A stretch of 64,000 bases of DNA. It comes from Mycoavidus sp. B2-EB (lineage in GTDB: Bacteria; Pseudomonadota; Gammaproteobacteria; Burkholderiales; Burkholderiaceae). The position numbers and the translations under genes were made by a program. Positions 1-10,130 of the stretch are shown here, one piece after another (within the stretch, counting starts at the first letter, position 1; each line of letters starts with the position of its first letter). The notes beneath the pieces were generated by a model. That model worked only from the letters and a program-made list of their open reading frames with translations, did not search any database and was not told the DNA's origin. Location of the stretch: positions 620,001-684,000 of the forward strand of contig NZ_AP021872.1 of the NCBI RefSeq assembly GCF_014218255.1. The letters run 5' to 3'.

Positions 1-32
1 TCATTCCCGTTAAATTGATAGGCCGCTAAGAA

Positions 33-1217
33 ATGGCAACCGCCGAAACCGTCAACTTGCTTGATTTCGATGGGCCTGAGCTGGGCGCTTATTGCGCTAA
101 CCGCTTAGGCGAGAAGCCATTTCGCGCCAAGCAATTACAGCGCTGGATTCACCAATATGGGGTCGCGGATTTCGACCAGATGACGGACCTGGCGAAATCA
201 TTGCGTGACAAACTTAAAGCGCATGCGGTCATTCAGCCCCCTCAAATTCTCAGTGATCATTTATCAACCGATGGTGTGCGTAAATGGTTAATTGATGTGG
301 GAAATGGCAATGCGGTCGAGACCGTGTTCATTCCCGAGACGGCGCGTGGCACCCTGTGCATTTCATCTCAAGCCGGCTGTGCGGTGAACTGTCGCTTTTG
401 CTCAACGGGTAAGCAGGGTTTTAACCGGAATTTAAGCACCAGCGAAATTATTGGTCAGCTCTGGCTCGCGGAATTTGCATTGCGTAATGCTCTGCCGCCA
501 GATCAGCGCAACGCGGGTCGTGCCGACCGTGTCATTACGAATGTGGTGATGATGGGTATGGGCGAGCCGTTGCTTAATTTTAATCCAGTCGTCAGCGCCA
601 TGCGTTTGATGCTTGACGACAATGCTTATGGGCTTTCGCGCCGGCGCGTGACTTTGTCGACTTCCGGCGTGGTGCCGATGATGGATCGGCTGGCGGCGGA
701 ACTGCCGGTTGCGCTCGCGGTCTCGTTACATGCGCCTAATGATAAATTGCGCGATGAACTGGTGCCGCTGAATAAAAAATATCCGTTGCGCGAACTCATC
801 AGCGCATGTCAGCGTTATTTGAAAACCGCCCCACGCGATTTCATTACATTTGAATATTGCATGCTGGATGGGGTCAATGATGAAGTGGCTCATGCGCATG
901 AGCTGGTTGCACTGGTGCGTGATGTGCATTGTAAATTCAACTTAATTCCTTTTAACCCGTTCCCAGAATCCGGGTTAAAGCGTTCCAGTGCTGAGCGGAT
1001 TAAACGCTTTGCGCAAGTTTTATTGGCGGCAGGCATTGTTACCACCGTCCGTAAAACGCGTGGCGACGATATTGATGCGGCCTGCGGTCAGCTCGCGGGC
1101 GATGTCGTTGATCGCACGCGCCTAGCGGAGCGCAGTCAAGGCCAGAAAGCTAAAGACATGGCGCAGGCTACAACTCAGCAGAGCGGGCGGACCATGATCG
1201 AAATTTATCCGACATAA
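33..1217 (+). CDS. rlmN: Dual-specificity RNA methyltransferase RlmN
   Basis: Radical-SAM enzyme that methylates C2 of A2503 in 23S rRNA and A37 of some tRNAs, in the cytoplasm. The 394-residue protein has the CxxxCxxC iron-sulfur cluster motif at C116, C120 and C123 ([15 protein letters not shown]), the MGMGEPL SAM-contacting segment, and a C-terminal DIDAACGQL segment with the cysteine that forms the methyl-carrying intermediate in this family. Length is normal. It is the first gene of a dense co-directional run; the next gene starts on the last base of its stop codon. In Burkholderia ndk normally precedes it and would lie just left of the window. Identification is secure. Confidence 0.97.
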   Translation: MATAETVNLLDFDGPELGAYCANRLGEKPFRAKQLQRWIHQYGVADFDQMTDLAKSLRDKLKAHAVIQPPQILSDHLSTDGVRKWLIDVGNGNAVETVFIPETARGTLCISSQAGCAVNCRFCSTGKQGFNRNLSTSEIIGQLWLAEFALRNALPPDQRNAGRADRVITNVVMMGMGEPLLNFNPVVSAMRLMLDDNAYGLSRRRVTLSTSGVVPMMDRLAAELPVALAVSLHAPNDKLRDELVPLNKKYPLRELISACQRYLKTAPRDFITFEYCMLDGVNDEVAHAHELVALVRDVHCKFNLIPFNPFPESGLKRSSAERIKRFAQVLLAAGIVTTVRKTRGDDIDAACGQLAGDVVDRTRLAERSQGQKAKDMAQATTQQSGRTMIEIYPT

Positions 1218-1609
1218 TGCTGAGAGGTTTCTTTTTTATCTGCGCGGTAGGTTTTTTAACTGGAGCTTGTTCGACACCATCATCGATGGCAGTGAATCAG
1301 CCGGCTCAGCAAGCTGCCCTGCATTACCGAGCGGACTTACACGCGGAACTTGCGCTGGCTTATCTGGACAAAGAACAATTTGAGGTGGCGCGCCGTGAAG
1401 CGGCTTTGGCGCTCCAACTCATGCCTGATCATCGCGCTGCGCTACACGCGTTAGCGTTGCTTGAGCATGTGGTTGGCAATGCACCAGCAGCTGATCAATA
1501 TTTTCAGCGGGCGTTAGTGCTCAAGGGCGCTAAAGATGACACGTCATTACGATTAAATTATGCGAGATTTTTGGATGAGCAAGCAAGACGAGCAGACTTT
1601 GAAGACTGA
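1217..1609 (+). CDS. pilW: PilW/PilF-like TPR lipoprotein, C-terminally shortened
   Basis: Predicted outer-membrane pilotin lipoprotein of type IV pilus biogenesis. The N-terminus is a lipoprotein signal with lipobox LTGAC around residue 18, followed by two TPR-like helical hairpins (about residues 40-110). Its position between rlmN and a RodZ-like gene is where Burkholderia carries pilW. PilW/PilF proteins usually have about 250 residues and four or more TPRs; this one has 130 and runs out-of-frame into the start of the next gene, so the C-terminal half appears deleted. No other pilus gene is visible here. Function may be lost; it could persist as a small lipoprotein. Confidence 0.7.
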   Translation: MLRGFFFICAVGFLTGACSTPSSMAVNQPAQQAALHYRADLHAELALAYLDKEQFEVARREAALALQLMPDHRAALHALALLEHVVGNAPAADQYFQRALVLKGAKDDTSLRLNYARFLDEQARRADFED

Positions 1610-2522
1610 AAGCCCGGCTACCCCGGTAGCGGCGAAAAGTGCGGCATGGGCTGCCGATGATGGTTCTGCGCGGGTTGCCGGTGAGCAGCTGGCTCAATTA
1701 CGTGAAGCTAACGGTTGGCTGATTGAAGAGGTTGCGGCCCGGCTTAAAGTGTCGGTTGCCAAAGTGCGTGCGCTTGAAGCCGGTGAACTGGAGCATTTGC
1801 CAGAAGTGACTTTTGCGATTGGCATTATGCGTAGTTATGCAAAAATTCTCGGTACTGATCCACAGCCTTTAGTCGATGCCTTGCGTCGTGCTAGCGCGCA
1901 AGATTCTCCCAATCTTACGACGTTAAGCGGGCGTGGGCGGATGCCGCAGCAAAAGCTCAGTACTCTGAGGTCTTGGCAAACTAAGCGCAAAGGTTATCTA
2001 TGGCTTTGGGGCATGGGCATATTGGCTTTGGCGGCGGCGCTGTTAGTGTATCGCTATGATGACATCATTGGACACGAATCTAAGCCGCAGCTATCTAAAG
2101 TTCAACCGAAGTCATCCGTAAGCGAGGCATCTGCAGGGGCTGTCCGAGCGCGTTTGGTTTTAACGAATCAAGCGACGGCGGGCGTTGTCGCCCAAAGTCC
2201 CCACTTAAATGCTATACCCGCCAATCCGCCGGCAGCTGCTGTGCCGACCATGGCGGATGCGAGAGGCCAGGGGAACATGGCAACCTTGCGCATTAAAGTT
2301 TCGCAGAATAACTGGATTAGCGTGAGCCAACACGATGGTCAGCAAGTGTATGCAAATACAGTGCAGGCAGGAGGTGAGCAGACTCTGAAAGGGGCGCCGC
2401 CATTCAAGATTGTCGTTGGCAATGTGGCTGGGCTAGAGGCAATAGAATTAGATGGTAAACGGGTCGAAGCAGACAAATATGCAGGTGGGCGCCAAAACGT
2501 TGCTCGTTTTGAGTTACCGTAA
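1575..2522 (+). CDS. RodZ-like helix-turn-helix membrane protein
   Basis: Bitopic inner-membrane protein of the RodZ type, which in other bacteria links MreB to the cell-wall elongation machinery. It has a cytoplasmic Cro/C1-type HTH (about residues 40-105, with LREANGWLIEEVAARLKVS), a linker rich in basic residues, one membrane segment (GYLWLWGMGILALAAALLVY), a variable Ala/Pro-rich periplasmic linker, and a C-terminal DUF4115-type beta domain (ISVSQHDGQQVY ... GNVAGLEAIELDGK). An ATG at 1560 is in frame; I prefer ATG 1575 (MSKQDEQ), which matches the short acidic N-terminus of relatives. It overlaps the end of the shortened pilW gene and precedes ispG by 14 nt. Confidence 0.8.
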   Translation: MSKQDEQTLKTESPATPVAAKSAAWAADDGSARVAGEQLAQLREANGWLIEEVAARLKVSVAKVRALEAGELEHLPEVTFAIGIMRSYAKILGTDPQPLVDALRRASAQDSPNLTTLSGRGRMPQQKLSTLRSWQTKRKGYLWLWGMGILALAAALLVYRYDDIIGHESKPQLSKVQPKSSVSEASAGAVRARLVLTNQATAGVVAQSPHLNAIPANPPAAAVPTMADARGQGNMATLRIKVSQNNWISVSQHDGQQVYANTVQAGGEQTLKGAPPFKIVVGNVAGLEAIELDGKRVEADKYAGGRQNVARFELP

Positions 2523-2536
2523 CCCGCTCAACGTGA

Positions 2537-3838
2537 ATGGATATAAGTAGGATGCAAGCGAATAACACACCAGCGCTACCGGATGCGCCGCTGATGAGTA
2601 GGGCGGCGCGCCGCCACTCGCAGCCGGTTGTGGTACGCTGGGGCGAGCATCAAGTCACGCTCGGCGGGTCAGCGCCAGTGTGTGTGCAGTCAATGACCAA
2701 TACGGATACAGTCGATGCGATTGCGACTGCAATCCAAATCAAAGAGCTCGCGCAAGCAGGTTCTGAGTTAGTCCGTATTACTGTCAATACGCCACAGGCG
2801 GCCCAGGCGGTGCCGGTGATCCGTGAGCAACTTGATCGGATGAATGTGCCGGTGCCGCTGATCGGTGATTTCCATTATAACGGTCACTTATTGTTGCGCG
2901 ATTACCCTGCATGCGCGCAGGCTTTATCAAAGTATCGGATTAATCCGGGCAATGTCGGTCAAGGTGCTAAACGCGATCTTCAATTTGCGCAAATGATTGA
3001 GGTAGCGTGCCGTTATAATAAACCTGTGCGGATTGGCGTTAACTGGGGCAGCCTTGACCAGGCTATATTAATGCGCATGATGGACGATAATGCGCAGCGC
3101 GCTGAGCCGATGTCAGCGCAGAGTTTAATGGTTGAGGCGTTGCTTGAGTCTGCCTTAAGTAGCGCTGAGCGAGCGCTGGAACTTGGGCTTACAGCAAACC
3201 AGATTGTGCTGTCATGCAAAGTCAGTAGCGTGCAGGATTTAATCGCCGTTTATCGTGAGCTCGGGCAACGCTGTGAATATGCTCTTCACCTCGGATTGAC
3301 TGAGGCCGGCATGGGCTCAAGAGGGATTGTCGCATCGACCGCTGCGCTAGCGATTTTATTGCAAGCGGGGATTGGCGATACCATTCGTATTTCGCTCACG
3401 CCCGAACCCGGAGCGGCGCGCTCAAAAGAAGTGACGGTTGCCCGCGAAATTCTGCAAGCGCTGGATTTACGCGCGTTTGCGCCAGTGGTGGTAGCCTGTC
3501 CCGGGTGTGGGCGGACTACGAGCACGTCTTTCCAAACGCTGGCGGCTCAGATTCAAGCGTATTTGCATCTGCAAATGCCGCTATGGCGCACCCGCTATCC
3601 AGGCGCTGAAAAAGTAAAAGTTGCGGTCATGGGATGTATTGTGAATGGGCCTGGCGAATCGAAGCATGCAGATGTTGGCATTAGCTTGCCGGGTTCTGGT
3701 GAAAGCCCGGCCGCCCCAGTTTTTATTGACGGCGAAAAATCAGTAACCTTGCGCGGCGAGCGAATTGCTGAAGAGTTTCAGCAAATTATCAGCAACTATA
3801 TCGAGCGCCGCTTTGGCCGCGCTCTCATAGTAGACTAA
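2537..3838 (+). CDS. ispG: 4-hydroxy-3-methylbut-2-en-1-yl diphosphate synthase (flavodoxin)
   Basis: Iron-sulfur enzyme of the MEP isoprenoid pathway, converting MEcPP to HMBPP. The N-terminal TIM barrel begins after a 25-residue variable leader with the R-x-V-x-V-G-x-x-x-VGG-like strand ([14 protein letters not shown]) and [14 protein letters not shown] motif ([10 protein letters not shown]). The 4Fe-4S ligands are in CPGCGRTT (two cysteines) and [12 protein letters not shown]. At 433 residues it matches the betaproteobacterial form. It lies in the conserved rodZ-ispG-hisS order and is separated from hisS by 32 nt. Confidence 0.97.
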   Translation: MDISRMQANNTPALPDAPLMSRAARRHSQPVVVRWGEHQVTLGGSAPVCVQSMTNTDTVDAIATAIQIKELAQAGSELVRITVNTPQAAQAVPVIREQLDRMNVPVPLIGDFHYNGHLLLRDYPACAQALSKYRINPGNVGQGAKRDLQFAQMIEVACRYNKPVRIGVNWGSLDQAILMRMMDDNAQRAEPMSAQSLMVEALLESALSSAERALELGLTANQIVLSCKVSSVQDLIAVYRELGQRCEYALHLGLTEAGMGSRGIVASTAALAILLQAGIGDTIRISLTPEPGAARSKEVTVAREILQALDLRAFAPVVVACPGCGRTTSTSFQTLAAQIQAYLHLQMPLWRTRYPGAEKVKVAVMGCIVNGPGESKHADVGISLPGSGESPAAPVFIDGEKSVTLRGERIAEEFQQIISNYIERRFGRALIVD

Positions 3839-3870
3839 AAAACTCAAGAAAATAGAGTCCATTAAAACTC

Positions 3871-5193
3871 ATGACAAAACCAAGTAAGAAGATTGAAAAG
3901 CTGACTGGCATCAAAGGAATGAATGACATCCTGCCGTCGGATGCTGCACTTTGGGAATACTTTGAAAACACGGCTAAAGCGGCGCTCAGCGCTTACGGTT
4001 ATCAAAATATTCGTACGCCAATCGTTGAACAAACGCAGCTTTTCACGCGTGGCATTGGCGAAGTAACGGATATTGTTGAAAAAGAAATGTATAGCTTTGT
4101 GGATGCGCTGAATGGCGAATGCTTGACGCTGCGTCCAGAAAACACGGCTGCGGTAGTACGGGCAACCATCGAACATAGCCTTTTATATGATGGTCCTAAA
4201 CGTTTGTGGTACACCGGACCTATGTTTAGACACGAACGCCCACAACGTGGTCGCTATCGACAGTTTCACCAGCTTGGCGTGGAAGCCTTAGGTTTTGCTG
4301 GTCCAGATGCAGATGCTGAAATTATTTTGTTATGTCAGCGGTTATGGGATGATCTGGGTTTAACCGATATTCGGCTTGAGTTGAACTCGTTAGGTCAGCC
4401 CGCGGAACGCGCTGAACATCGTAAAGCGTTAGTGGCTTACCTAGAGCAGCATATGGAGCTGCTTGACGGCGATGCAAAGCGGCGTCTATATGCTAATCCA
4501 TTGCGTGTACTGGATACTAAGCAGCCAGAGTTGCAACAGCTCGTGCAACAAGCACCTAAGTTAATGGATTTTCTGGGCGCCGCGTCACTGGCTCATTTTG
4601 AGGCGTTAAGCCAGTTGCTAAAAGCGAATAATATTCCATTCACGCTTAATCCGCGCCTGGTGCGCGGGCTGGATTATTACAATTTGACGGTTTTTGAGTG
4701 GGTCACTGACCGTCTTGGTGCGCAGGGTACGGTGGCTGGGGGTGGGCGTTATGATTTGCTGTTTGAGCAGCTTGGTGGCAAGCTGACGCCAGCCTGCGGT
4801 TGGGCGCTCGGGATTGAGCGCGTGCTGGAGTTATTGAAAGAAGATCAGCTCGCGCCGCAACCGTCAGGTTGCGATATTTATCTCGTGCATCAGGGCGACG
4901 CTGCGCGTACCCAGGCTTTTATTATTGCTGAGCGGCTGCGCGATGCGAGTTTTGATGTTATTTTGCACTGTAGCGCTGACGGCGCGCCAGCGAATTTTAA
5001 AACGCAAATGAAGCGTGCCGATGCAAGCGGGGCGCAATATGCAGTTATCATTGGCGCGGACGAAGTGGCGCAAGGTTTGGTCACCGTTAAGGCCTTGCGT
5101 AAGCTGTCTGAAGAGAGTAACCACGCACCGCAGCAAAGTATTGCTAACGAGCGTCTACTTGACTATCTAATTGATGTAATGGTTTCAGCTTAA
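3871..5193 (+). CDS. hisS: Histidyl-tRNA synthetase
   Basis: Class II aminoacyl-tRNA synthetase charging tRNA-His. Visible signatures are motif 2 ([17 protein letters not shown]), the histidine-specific segments [12 protein letters not shown] and GGGRYDLL, and motif 3 ([14 protein letters not shown]); the C-terminal anticodon-binding domain spans about residues 335-435. Length (440) is typical. The window also contains the paralogous regulatory subunit HisZ. Part of the ispG-hisS-yfgM-bamB-der run. Confidence 0.97.
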   Translation: MTKPSKKIEKLTGIKGMNDILPSDAALWEYFENTAKAALSAYGYQNIRTPIVEQTQLFTRGIGEVTDIVEKEMYSFVDALNGECLTLRPENTAAVVRATIEHSLLYDGPKRLWYTGPMFRHERPQRGRYRQFHQLGVEALGFAGPDADAEIILLCQRLWDDLGLTDIRLELNSLGQPAERAEHRKALVAYLEQHMELLDGDAKRRLYANPLRVLDTKQPELQQLVQQAPKLMDFLGAASLAHFEALSQLLKANNIPFTLNPRLVRGLDYYNLTVFEWVTDRLGAQGTVAGGGRYDLLFEQLGGKLTPACGWALGIERVLELLKEDQLAPQPSGCDIYLVHQGDAARTQAFIIAERLRDASFDVILHCSADGAPANFKTQMKRADASGAQYAVIIGADEVAQGLVTVKALRKLSEESNHAPQQSIANERLLDYLIDVMVSA

Positions 5194-5227
5194 CGGTACA
5201 ACCCCTTTCTTAAAAGGAAGCAATGGT

Positions 5228-5890
5228 ATGAGTTATCACGAAGAACAGGAAACCCTCGACAATCTGAAAACCTGGTGGGTGCGGTGGGGCAATACACTGA
5301 TTGGCTTATTGCTAGTGGTATTGCTGGCAGGGGCTGGCTGGAGTGGCTGGAATTACTGGCAAGGTCAGCAGACCGCACAGGCCGCGCGTCTTTATGAACA
5401 GTTGCAACACGTTGCGCAGCCGTCTACTCAGACACTCGATAAAGAGCGGCTGGCGCGTATCCTCGACGATATGAAAAAGCAGTTTGGGCGTACCCCATAT
5501 GCGCAGATGAGTTCTTTGATGGCAGCCAAAGCGTTCTATCAGGCAGAGGATAGTGAAGCGGCTAAAACGCAATTACAATGGGTGATTAAGCATGCGCGCG
5601 ATGCTGAATATCAGCAAATTGCACGTTTGCGCTTGGCGTCAATTTTGTTGGGTGAAAAAGCCTATGAACAAGGCTTAAATTTGCTTGCTGAGACCCCTAA
5701 AGATACATTCAAGGCGCTCTATGCGGATCGTCGTGGTGATTTATTCGCAGCCCAGGGCAAACGCGATGACGCGCGACAAGCATATCAAGAAGCCTTGCAG
5801 TTGCTTATAGCGGATAATCTGAACAATAGCCCGATCCACCGCTTAGTCCAGCTCAAGCTCGATGCATTGGGCGGCTCAGCTAATCAATAA
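5228..5890 (+). CDS. YfgM-like ancillary SecYEG translocon subunit
   Basis: Inner-membrane TPR protein of the YfgM family, associated with SecYEG and periplasmic chaperones in E. coli. The N-terminal cytoplasmic segment (SYHEEQETLDNLKTWW) matches the family, followed by one membrane helix (LIGLLLVVLLAGAGWSGW, about residues 25-45) and a periplasmic TPR domain (about 60-210). It sits between hisS and bamB, its usual place in beta- and gammaproteobacteria, 34 nt after hisS and 6 nt before bamB. Confidence 0.85.
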   Translation: MSYHEEQETLDNLKTWWVRWGNTLIGLLLVVLLAGAGWSGWNYWQGQQTAQAARLYEQLQHVAQPSTQTLDKERLARILDDMKKQFGRTPYAQMSSLMAAKAFYQAEDSEAAKTQLQWVIKHARDAEYQQIARLRLASILLGEKAYEQGLNLLAETPKDTFKALYADRRGDLFAAQGKRDDARQAYQEALQLLIADNLNNSPIHRLVQLKLDALGGSANQ

Positions 5891-5896
5891 TTTTTT

Positions 5897-7045
5897 ATGA
5901 CGTATTTACTTCGCTTGCTGTTTTACCCGTGTGCCTGCATCTTGGCGGCGCTGTTATTTACAGCGTGTTCTTCATCTAAAGATTTACGGCGTGTTCCTAG
6001 CCCTCTGCCGGAGATAACTCCGACGCTGGGTGTCGCGCAGATTTGGAAAGCAAGTGTCGGTAAGGGGAACCGTTATTTATTTCAGCCGCTGGCATTCGAT
6101 GATGTCGTGTATGCGGCCGGAGCCAATGGCGTGGTGGCTAAATTTGCTGCGCACAGCGGTGAGATGCTTTGGAGCACCAAGCTTGATGCTGAATTATCGG
6201 CTGGCGTTGGCGGCGATGGCGCAGTCGTTGCTGTCGCTAGCTTAAATGGCACAGTCCATGTGCTTGACGCTCATGGCAAGTTGCTATGGCAAGCTCAGGC
6301 GCGCGGCGAAATCTTAACGCCCCCGCTAGTAGGGCAGGGCAAGGTGTTCGTGCGCACGACAGATAGCCGTATTATTGCTTTCGATCTGGCAACCGGCGCG
6401 CAAAAATGGGTATTTTATAATCGCGCGCCATTGCTGAGCTTGCGGACCAGTGCCGGGATGACATTTGCGGGCACGGGCGCGCTGCTTGCTGGTTTCGCTG
6501 ATGGTTCATTGGCGGTGCTTAACCTTGCCAACGGCCTAGCTTATTGGCAAACGCCGGTCGCTTATGCCAGCGGCGTGACTGAAGTCGAACGCTTAAACGA
6601 TGTAACTGGCGCGCCGACGCTGGTCGATTACCAAACCTGCGCCGTCACTTTCCAAGGCCGTTTGAGCTGCTTTAATGTGCAAAATGGACAACCTTTATGG
6701 GAGCGGCCATTCTCAAGCTACCGTGGGATTGCGCAGGATAAAACCGCCTTGGTGGCCAGCGACGATGCGTCAGTTGTCTCGCTCTATGACGCTGCCGACG
6801 GCAAGTTACTTTGGCAAAACACCAAGCTTAAAAACCGTAGCCTAGGAACGCCGATCCTTACGGGTCAGGCAATTGTCGTTGGCGATTATCGAGGCTTCGT
6901 GCATTTCCTGTCTCGTGAACAAGGCGCTTTGGTTGCGCGAATGGAAACAGATCACAGCGCAATTAGCGCGCAGCCGGTGTTAGTTAAACACACCCTCATT
7001 GTGCAAACGCGCAATGGCAACTTATATGCATTCCGCTCCAAATGA
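5897..7045 (+). CDS. bamB: Outer membrane protein assembly factor BamB
   Basis: Lipoprotein of the BAM complex that helps insert beta-barrel proteins into the outer membrane. Signal peptide with lipobox (LLFTAC, lipidated Cys near residue 24), then an eight-bladed PQQ-type beta-propeller with recurring blade strands such as GEMLWST, GKLLWQA, GAQKWVF, GKLLWQN. 382 residues, normal length. Its stop overlaps the start of der by 4 nt (ATGA), indicating translational coupling. Confidence 0.95.
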   Translation: MTYLLRLLFYPCACILAALLFTACSSSKDLRRVPSPLPEITPTLGVAQIWKASVGKGNRYLFQPLAFDDVVYAAGANGVVAKFAAHSGEMLWSTKLDAELSAGVGGDGAVVAVASLNGTVHVLDAHGKLLWQAQARGEILTPPLVGQGKVFVRTTDSRIIAFDLATGAQKWVFYNRAPLLSLRTSAGMTFAGTGALLAGFADGSLAVLNLANGLAYWQTPVAYASGVTEVERLNDVTGAPTLVDYQTCAVTFQGRLSCFNVQNGQPLWERPFSSYRGIAQDKTALVASDDASVVSLYDAADGKLLWQNTKLKNRSLGTPILTGQAIVVGDYRGFVHFLSREQGALVARMETDHSAISAQPVLVKHTLIVQTRNGNLYAFRSK

Positions 7046-8379
7046 AACCAGTCATTGCCTTGGTAGGGCGTCCCAATGTTGGGAAATCTACTTTATTTAA
7101 TCGCCTGACCCGCTCAAGAGATGCGCTGGTAGCGGATTTCCCCGGCCTAACGCGGGACCGTCATTATGGCACTGGCCGCCTAGGTGAGCGGCCTTATTTG
7201 GTCGTGGATACGGGGGGCTTCGAGCCGGTTGTCAAAGAGGGCATTGTGCAGCGCATGGCGCTTCAGACGCAACAAGCGGTGGATGAAGCCGATGCAGTTA
7301 TTTTTATCGTAGATGCGCGGCAAGGGATGACGCCGCAAGATAGTTTGATTGCTAATTATCTGCGTAAAACTGGGCGGCCGTTGTGTTTAGTGGTGAATAA
7401 AGCCGAAGGGATGAAACATAGTGCGGTGGTTGCCGATTTCTATGAACTTGGCTTGGGCCAACCTTTTGCCATTTCATCGGCGCATGGCGAGGGCGTGCGC
7501 GATATGGTGGACCATGCCTTAGAACAGGCTTATGCTGGGCGCTGCGATGACACTGAGGCGGAAGATGCCGCGCGGGGTGTCAAAATTGCGATTGTCGGGC
7601 GCCCCAATGTAGGTAAATCAACGCTCGTGAATACTCTACTGGGTGAAGAGCGCGTGATTGCATTTGATATGCCTGGCACCACCCGCGATTCAATTTACAT
7701 CGCTTTTGAGCGGCAGGGGCGGCCTTATACGTTAATTGATACGGCGGGCCTGCGGCGGCGTGGCAAAGTGTTTGAAGCCGTTGAAAAATTTTCTGTAGTT
7801 AAAACCTTGCAAGCGATTGCGGATGCAAATGTGGTTGTGCTTTTGCTGGATGCATGTCAAGATATTAGCGAGCAAGACGCGCATATTGCGGGTTTTGTGG
7901 TAGAGCAAGGGCGAGCATTAGTCATAGGCGTAAATAAATGGGACGGGCTTGAGGCTCATGCACGTGAGCGTTTTAAAACTGAGCTCACCCGACAATTACA
8001 ATTTCTCGATTTCGCTAAATTTCACTTCATTTCGGCGACAAAAAAAATCGGCATCGATCCACTGGTACAGTCAGTTGACGCCGCATATGCAGCAGCGATG
8101 GCGAAATTGCCAACGCCAAAGTTAACGCGGACGTTGATTGAGGCGGTTGAGTTTCAGCAGCCACGTCGCAAGGGACCGGTGCGTCCGAAGTTGCGCTATG
8201 CGCATCAAGGCGGCCAGAATCCGCCGGTGATTATTATTCATGGAAATGCGCTTGACGCGGTAACAGACTCTTATCGGCGTTACCTTGAAAGGAGATTTCG
8301 CGAAACCTTTATGTTGACAGGCACGCCATTAAGAGTAGAGTTTCGATCATCGCGCAATCCTTACATTGAGAGAAAATAG
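7042..8379 (+). CDS. der: Ribosome biogenesis GTPase Der (EngA)
   Basis: Essential double-GTPase for 50S subunit maturation. Two tandem G domains each show a P-loop (GRPNVGKST near residue 8 and again near 183), DTGG/DTAG G3 motifs and NKAE/NKWD G4 motifs, followed by the C-terminal KH-like domain (about 350-445, ending [12 protein letters not shown]). 445 residues, typical. Start overlaps the bamB stop. Followed by a 150-nt AT-rich gap with a promoter for hfq. Confidence 0.97.
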   Translation: MKPVIALVGRPNVGKSTLFNRLTRSRDALVADFPGLTRDRHYGTGRLGERPYLVVDTGGFEPVVKEGIVQRMALQTQQAVDEADAVIFIVDARQGMTPQDSLIANYLRKTGRPLCLVVNKAEGMKHSAVVADFYELGLGQPFAISSAHGEGVRDMVDHALEQAYAGRCDDTEAEDAARGVKIAIVGRPNVGKSTLVNTLLGEERVIAFDMPGTTRDSIYIAFERQGRPYTLIDTAGLRRRGKVFEAVEKFSVVKTLQAIADANVVVLLLDACQDISEQDAHIAGFVVEQGRALVIGVNKWDGLEAHARERFKTELTRQLQFLDFAKFHFISATKKIGIDPLVQSVDAAYAAAMAKLPTPKLTRTLIEAVEFQQPRRKGPVRPKLRYAHQGGQNPPVIIIHGNALDAVTDSYRRYLERRFRETFMLTGTPLRVEFRSSRNPYIERK

Positions 8380-8428
8380 TTCATAAATTTAAAATAACTT
8401 TTTAAATTAATCTAAAAAGGAAATTTAC

Positions 8429-8458
8429 TTCACTTCATAAATCAACTGTAGTTATAAT
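8429..8458 (+). promoter_or_regulatory. Predicted sigma-70 promoter of hfq
   Basis: In the AT-rich gap between der and hfq there is a perfect TATAAT (8453-8458) with TTCACT (8429-8434) 18 nt upstream as a plausible -35. About 75 nt separate the -10 from the hfq start codon. The placement suggests hfq-hflKC can be transcribed independently of the upstream operon. Prediction from sequence only. Confidence 0.55.
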
Positions 8459-8533
8459 AGATAGTTGTAATTTAAATTTTTTCAATATTTTGATTGAATT
8501 AATTCAATCGCAAAAAACACAATGGAGTTTACT

Positions 8534-8770
8534 ATGAGTAACAAAGGGCAGTTATTACAAGACCCGTTTCTGAACGCATTGCGTAAAGAACACGTGCCAG
8601 TATCGATTTATTTAGTGAATGGCATTAAATTACAGGGCAATGTTGAGTCTTTTGATCAGTATGTGGTCTTGTTAAAAAATACTGTAACTCAAATGGTATA
8701 TAAGCACGCAATTTCTACGGTTGTGCCTGCTCGTCCAGTCAATTTCTCTACAGATGACGAAGCAAATTAG
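8534..8770 (+). CDS. hfq: RNA chaperone Hfq
   Basis: Hexameric Sm-like protein that pairs small RNAs with mRNAs. Sm1 ([18 protein letters not shown]), Sm2 with the YKHAIST motif, and the distal-face residues of a standard Hfq are present; 78 residues. An in-frame ATG at 8522 exists, but it overlaps the ribosome binding site: GGAG at 8525-8528 lies 5 nt before ATG 8534, which gives the canonical [12 protein letters not shown]-terminus. The gene that normally follows in Burkholderia, hflX, is absent; hflK begins almost at once. Confidence 0.97.
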   Translation: MSNKGQLLQDPFLNALRKEHVPVSIYLVNGIKLQGNVESFDQYVVLLKNTVTQMVYKHAISTVVPARPVNFSTDDEAN

Positions 8771-8828
8771 GCGAATTAAAACACTTCTGAGCGGCGGGTG
8801 GTTTTCAGTTGCGTATCAGCGGACACAA

Positions 8829-10130
8829 ATGGGCTTCAAACGTTTGCAAGGACGACGACTGAATCTCGATGGGGCAGAGAATAGCCGCCATCAACCCCCC
8901 GATTTGGATGAGCTTTGGCGCGATTTTAACCGCCGTTTAAGCCGTTTGTTTGGACTGAAAGAGTCGGGCAGCGGCGGACGCGGTCCGTGGGGTGGCAAAA
9001 ACAGCCATTATTATCAGCTTGGGCTGGGGGGGGCTTTTGCGCTCGTGCTTTGGCTCGGCAGTGGAGTTTATATCGTAGGCGAAGATCAGGCAGGCGTGAT
9101 TAGCCAGCTTGGGAAATATAAATATACAACTACCTCGACCGGCCTCCAATGGCATTTTCCCTATCCATTTCAGTCCTCAGCATTGGTTGATTTAAAGCCT
9201 GTGCAACCCGTTGAAATCGGCTCCAAGAATGCGTCTAGCGCTAAAAATTCGCCCATGCTGACGCAGGATGGTAAGCTTGTTGATGCGCGTTTTACCGTAC
9301 AGTATCAGATCGACGATGCTTACGCTTTTCTCTTTAATAATATCGATGCGCGGGTCAGTATTGAGCAGGCTGGTGAGGCTGCTGCTCGGACGGTCTTGAG
9401 CCAACTCAAACTCAACGATTTGCTTTCTCGCAGCCAGGAAACGACGGGGTTTGAAGTCAAGCAAAGTCTGCAAAAGGTGCTTGATCTGTACCACACCGGT
9501 ATTCACGTTAAAGACGTGACGATGCAAGCTATACGCTTGCCAGCACAGATACAGGAGGCATTTGACGATGCGCTGAAAGTGACGCAAGAAAATGAGCGTC
9601 AAAATAAGCAGGCTGAAGCATATAGCCATGAAATTCTAACGCGTGCACGCGCGGATGTGGCGCAGATGATCAATGAGGCTGAAGGCCATAAAGCCCGTGT
9701 CATTGCTCAGGCGCAAGGCGATGCAGAGCGTTTTAAGCAAGTGCTTGCCGAATATTCAAAAGCCCCGCAGGTGATTCGCGAGCATATGTATTTGGATACG
9801 ATGCAACAGATCTACGCTGATGCAACTAAAGTGTTGATAGAGAATAAAGCAGCTCAAAATCTGATTTATCTACCGTTTGATAAACTTTTGGCAAATAGTG
9901 CGCTGTCTAAAAGTACAGCACCTGATGCGAGCCAAAGCAACGGGGCTGCCACGATAAATCCGCCTGCGAGTACCCCTCATGCGGCTGGGCAGCCAGCGGC
10001 GACGGTGCCAGCGCTGGCTAAAGATCGACCACCAGAAACAACCCGCTCTATGCCTGCGGCGGGCGCAGATCCAATGCGTACTATCCGCGAGTTGCCGCGC
10101 ACACGAGACCGTAATGATGATGGACGTTAA
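8829..10130 (+). CDS. hflK: FtsH protease modulator HflK
   Basis: Inner-membrane SPFH-domain protein that forms the HflKC cage around the FtsH protease. The N-terminus is a Gly/Arg-rich cytoplasmic segment containing PPDLDELWRDFNRRLSRLFG, typical of betaproteobacterial HflK, then one membrane helix (GGAFALVLWLGSGVYIV), the SPFH domain, a coiled coil, and a low-complexity Ala/Pro tail. The frame is open back to 8721, inside hfq; ATG 8829 (MGFKRLQ) is chosen because homology begins just after it, but ATG 8754 overlapping the hfq stop is also possible. Neither has a strong ribosome binding site. Operon with hflC. Confidence 0.93.
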   Translation: MGFKRLQGRRLNLDGAENSRHQPPDLDELWRDFNRRLSRLFGLKESGSGGRGPWGGKNSHYYQLGLGGAFALVLWLGSGVYIVGEDQAGVISQLGKYKYTTTSTGLQWHFPYPFQSSALVDLKPVQPVEIGSKNASSAKNSPMLTQDGKLVDARFTVQYQIDDAYAFLFNNIDARVSIEQAGEAAARTVLSQLKLNDLLSRSQETTGFEVKQSLQKVLDLYHTGIHVKDVTMQAIRLPAQIQEAFDDALKVTQENERQNKQAEAYSHEILTRARADVAQMINEAEGHKARVIAQAQGDAERFKQVLAEYSKAPQVIREHMYLDTMQQIYADATKVLIENKAAQNLIYLPFDKLLANSALSKSTAPDASQSNGAATINPPASTPHAAGQPAATVPALAKDRPPETTRSMPAAGADPMRTIRELPRTRDRNDDGR

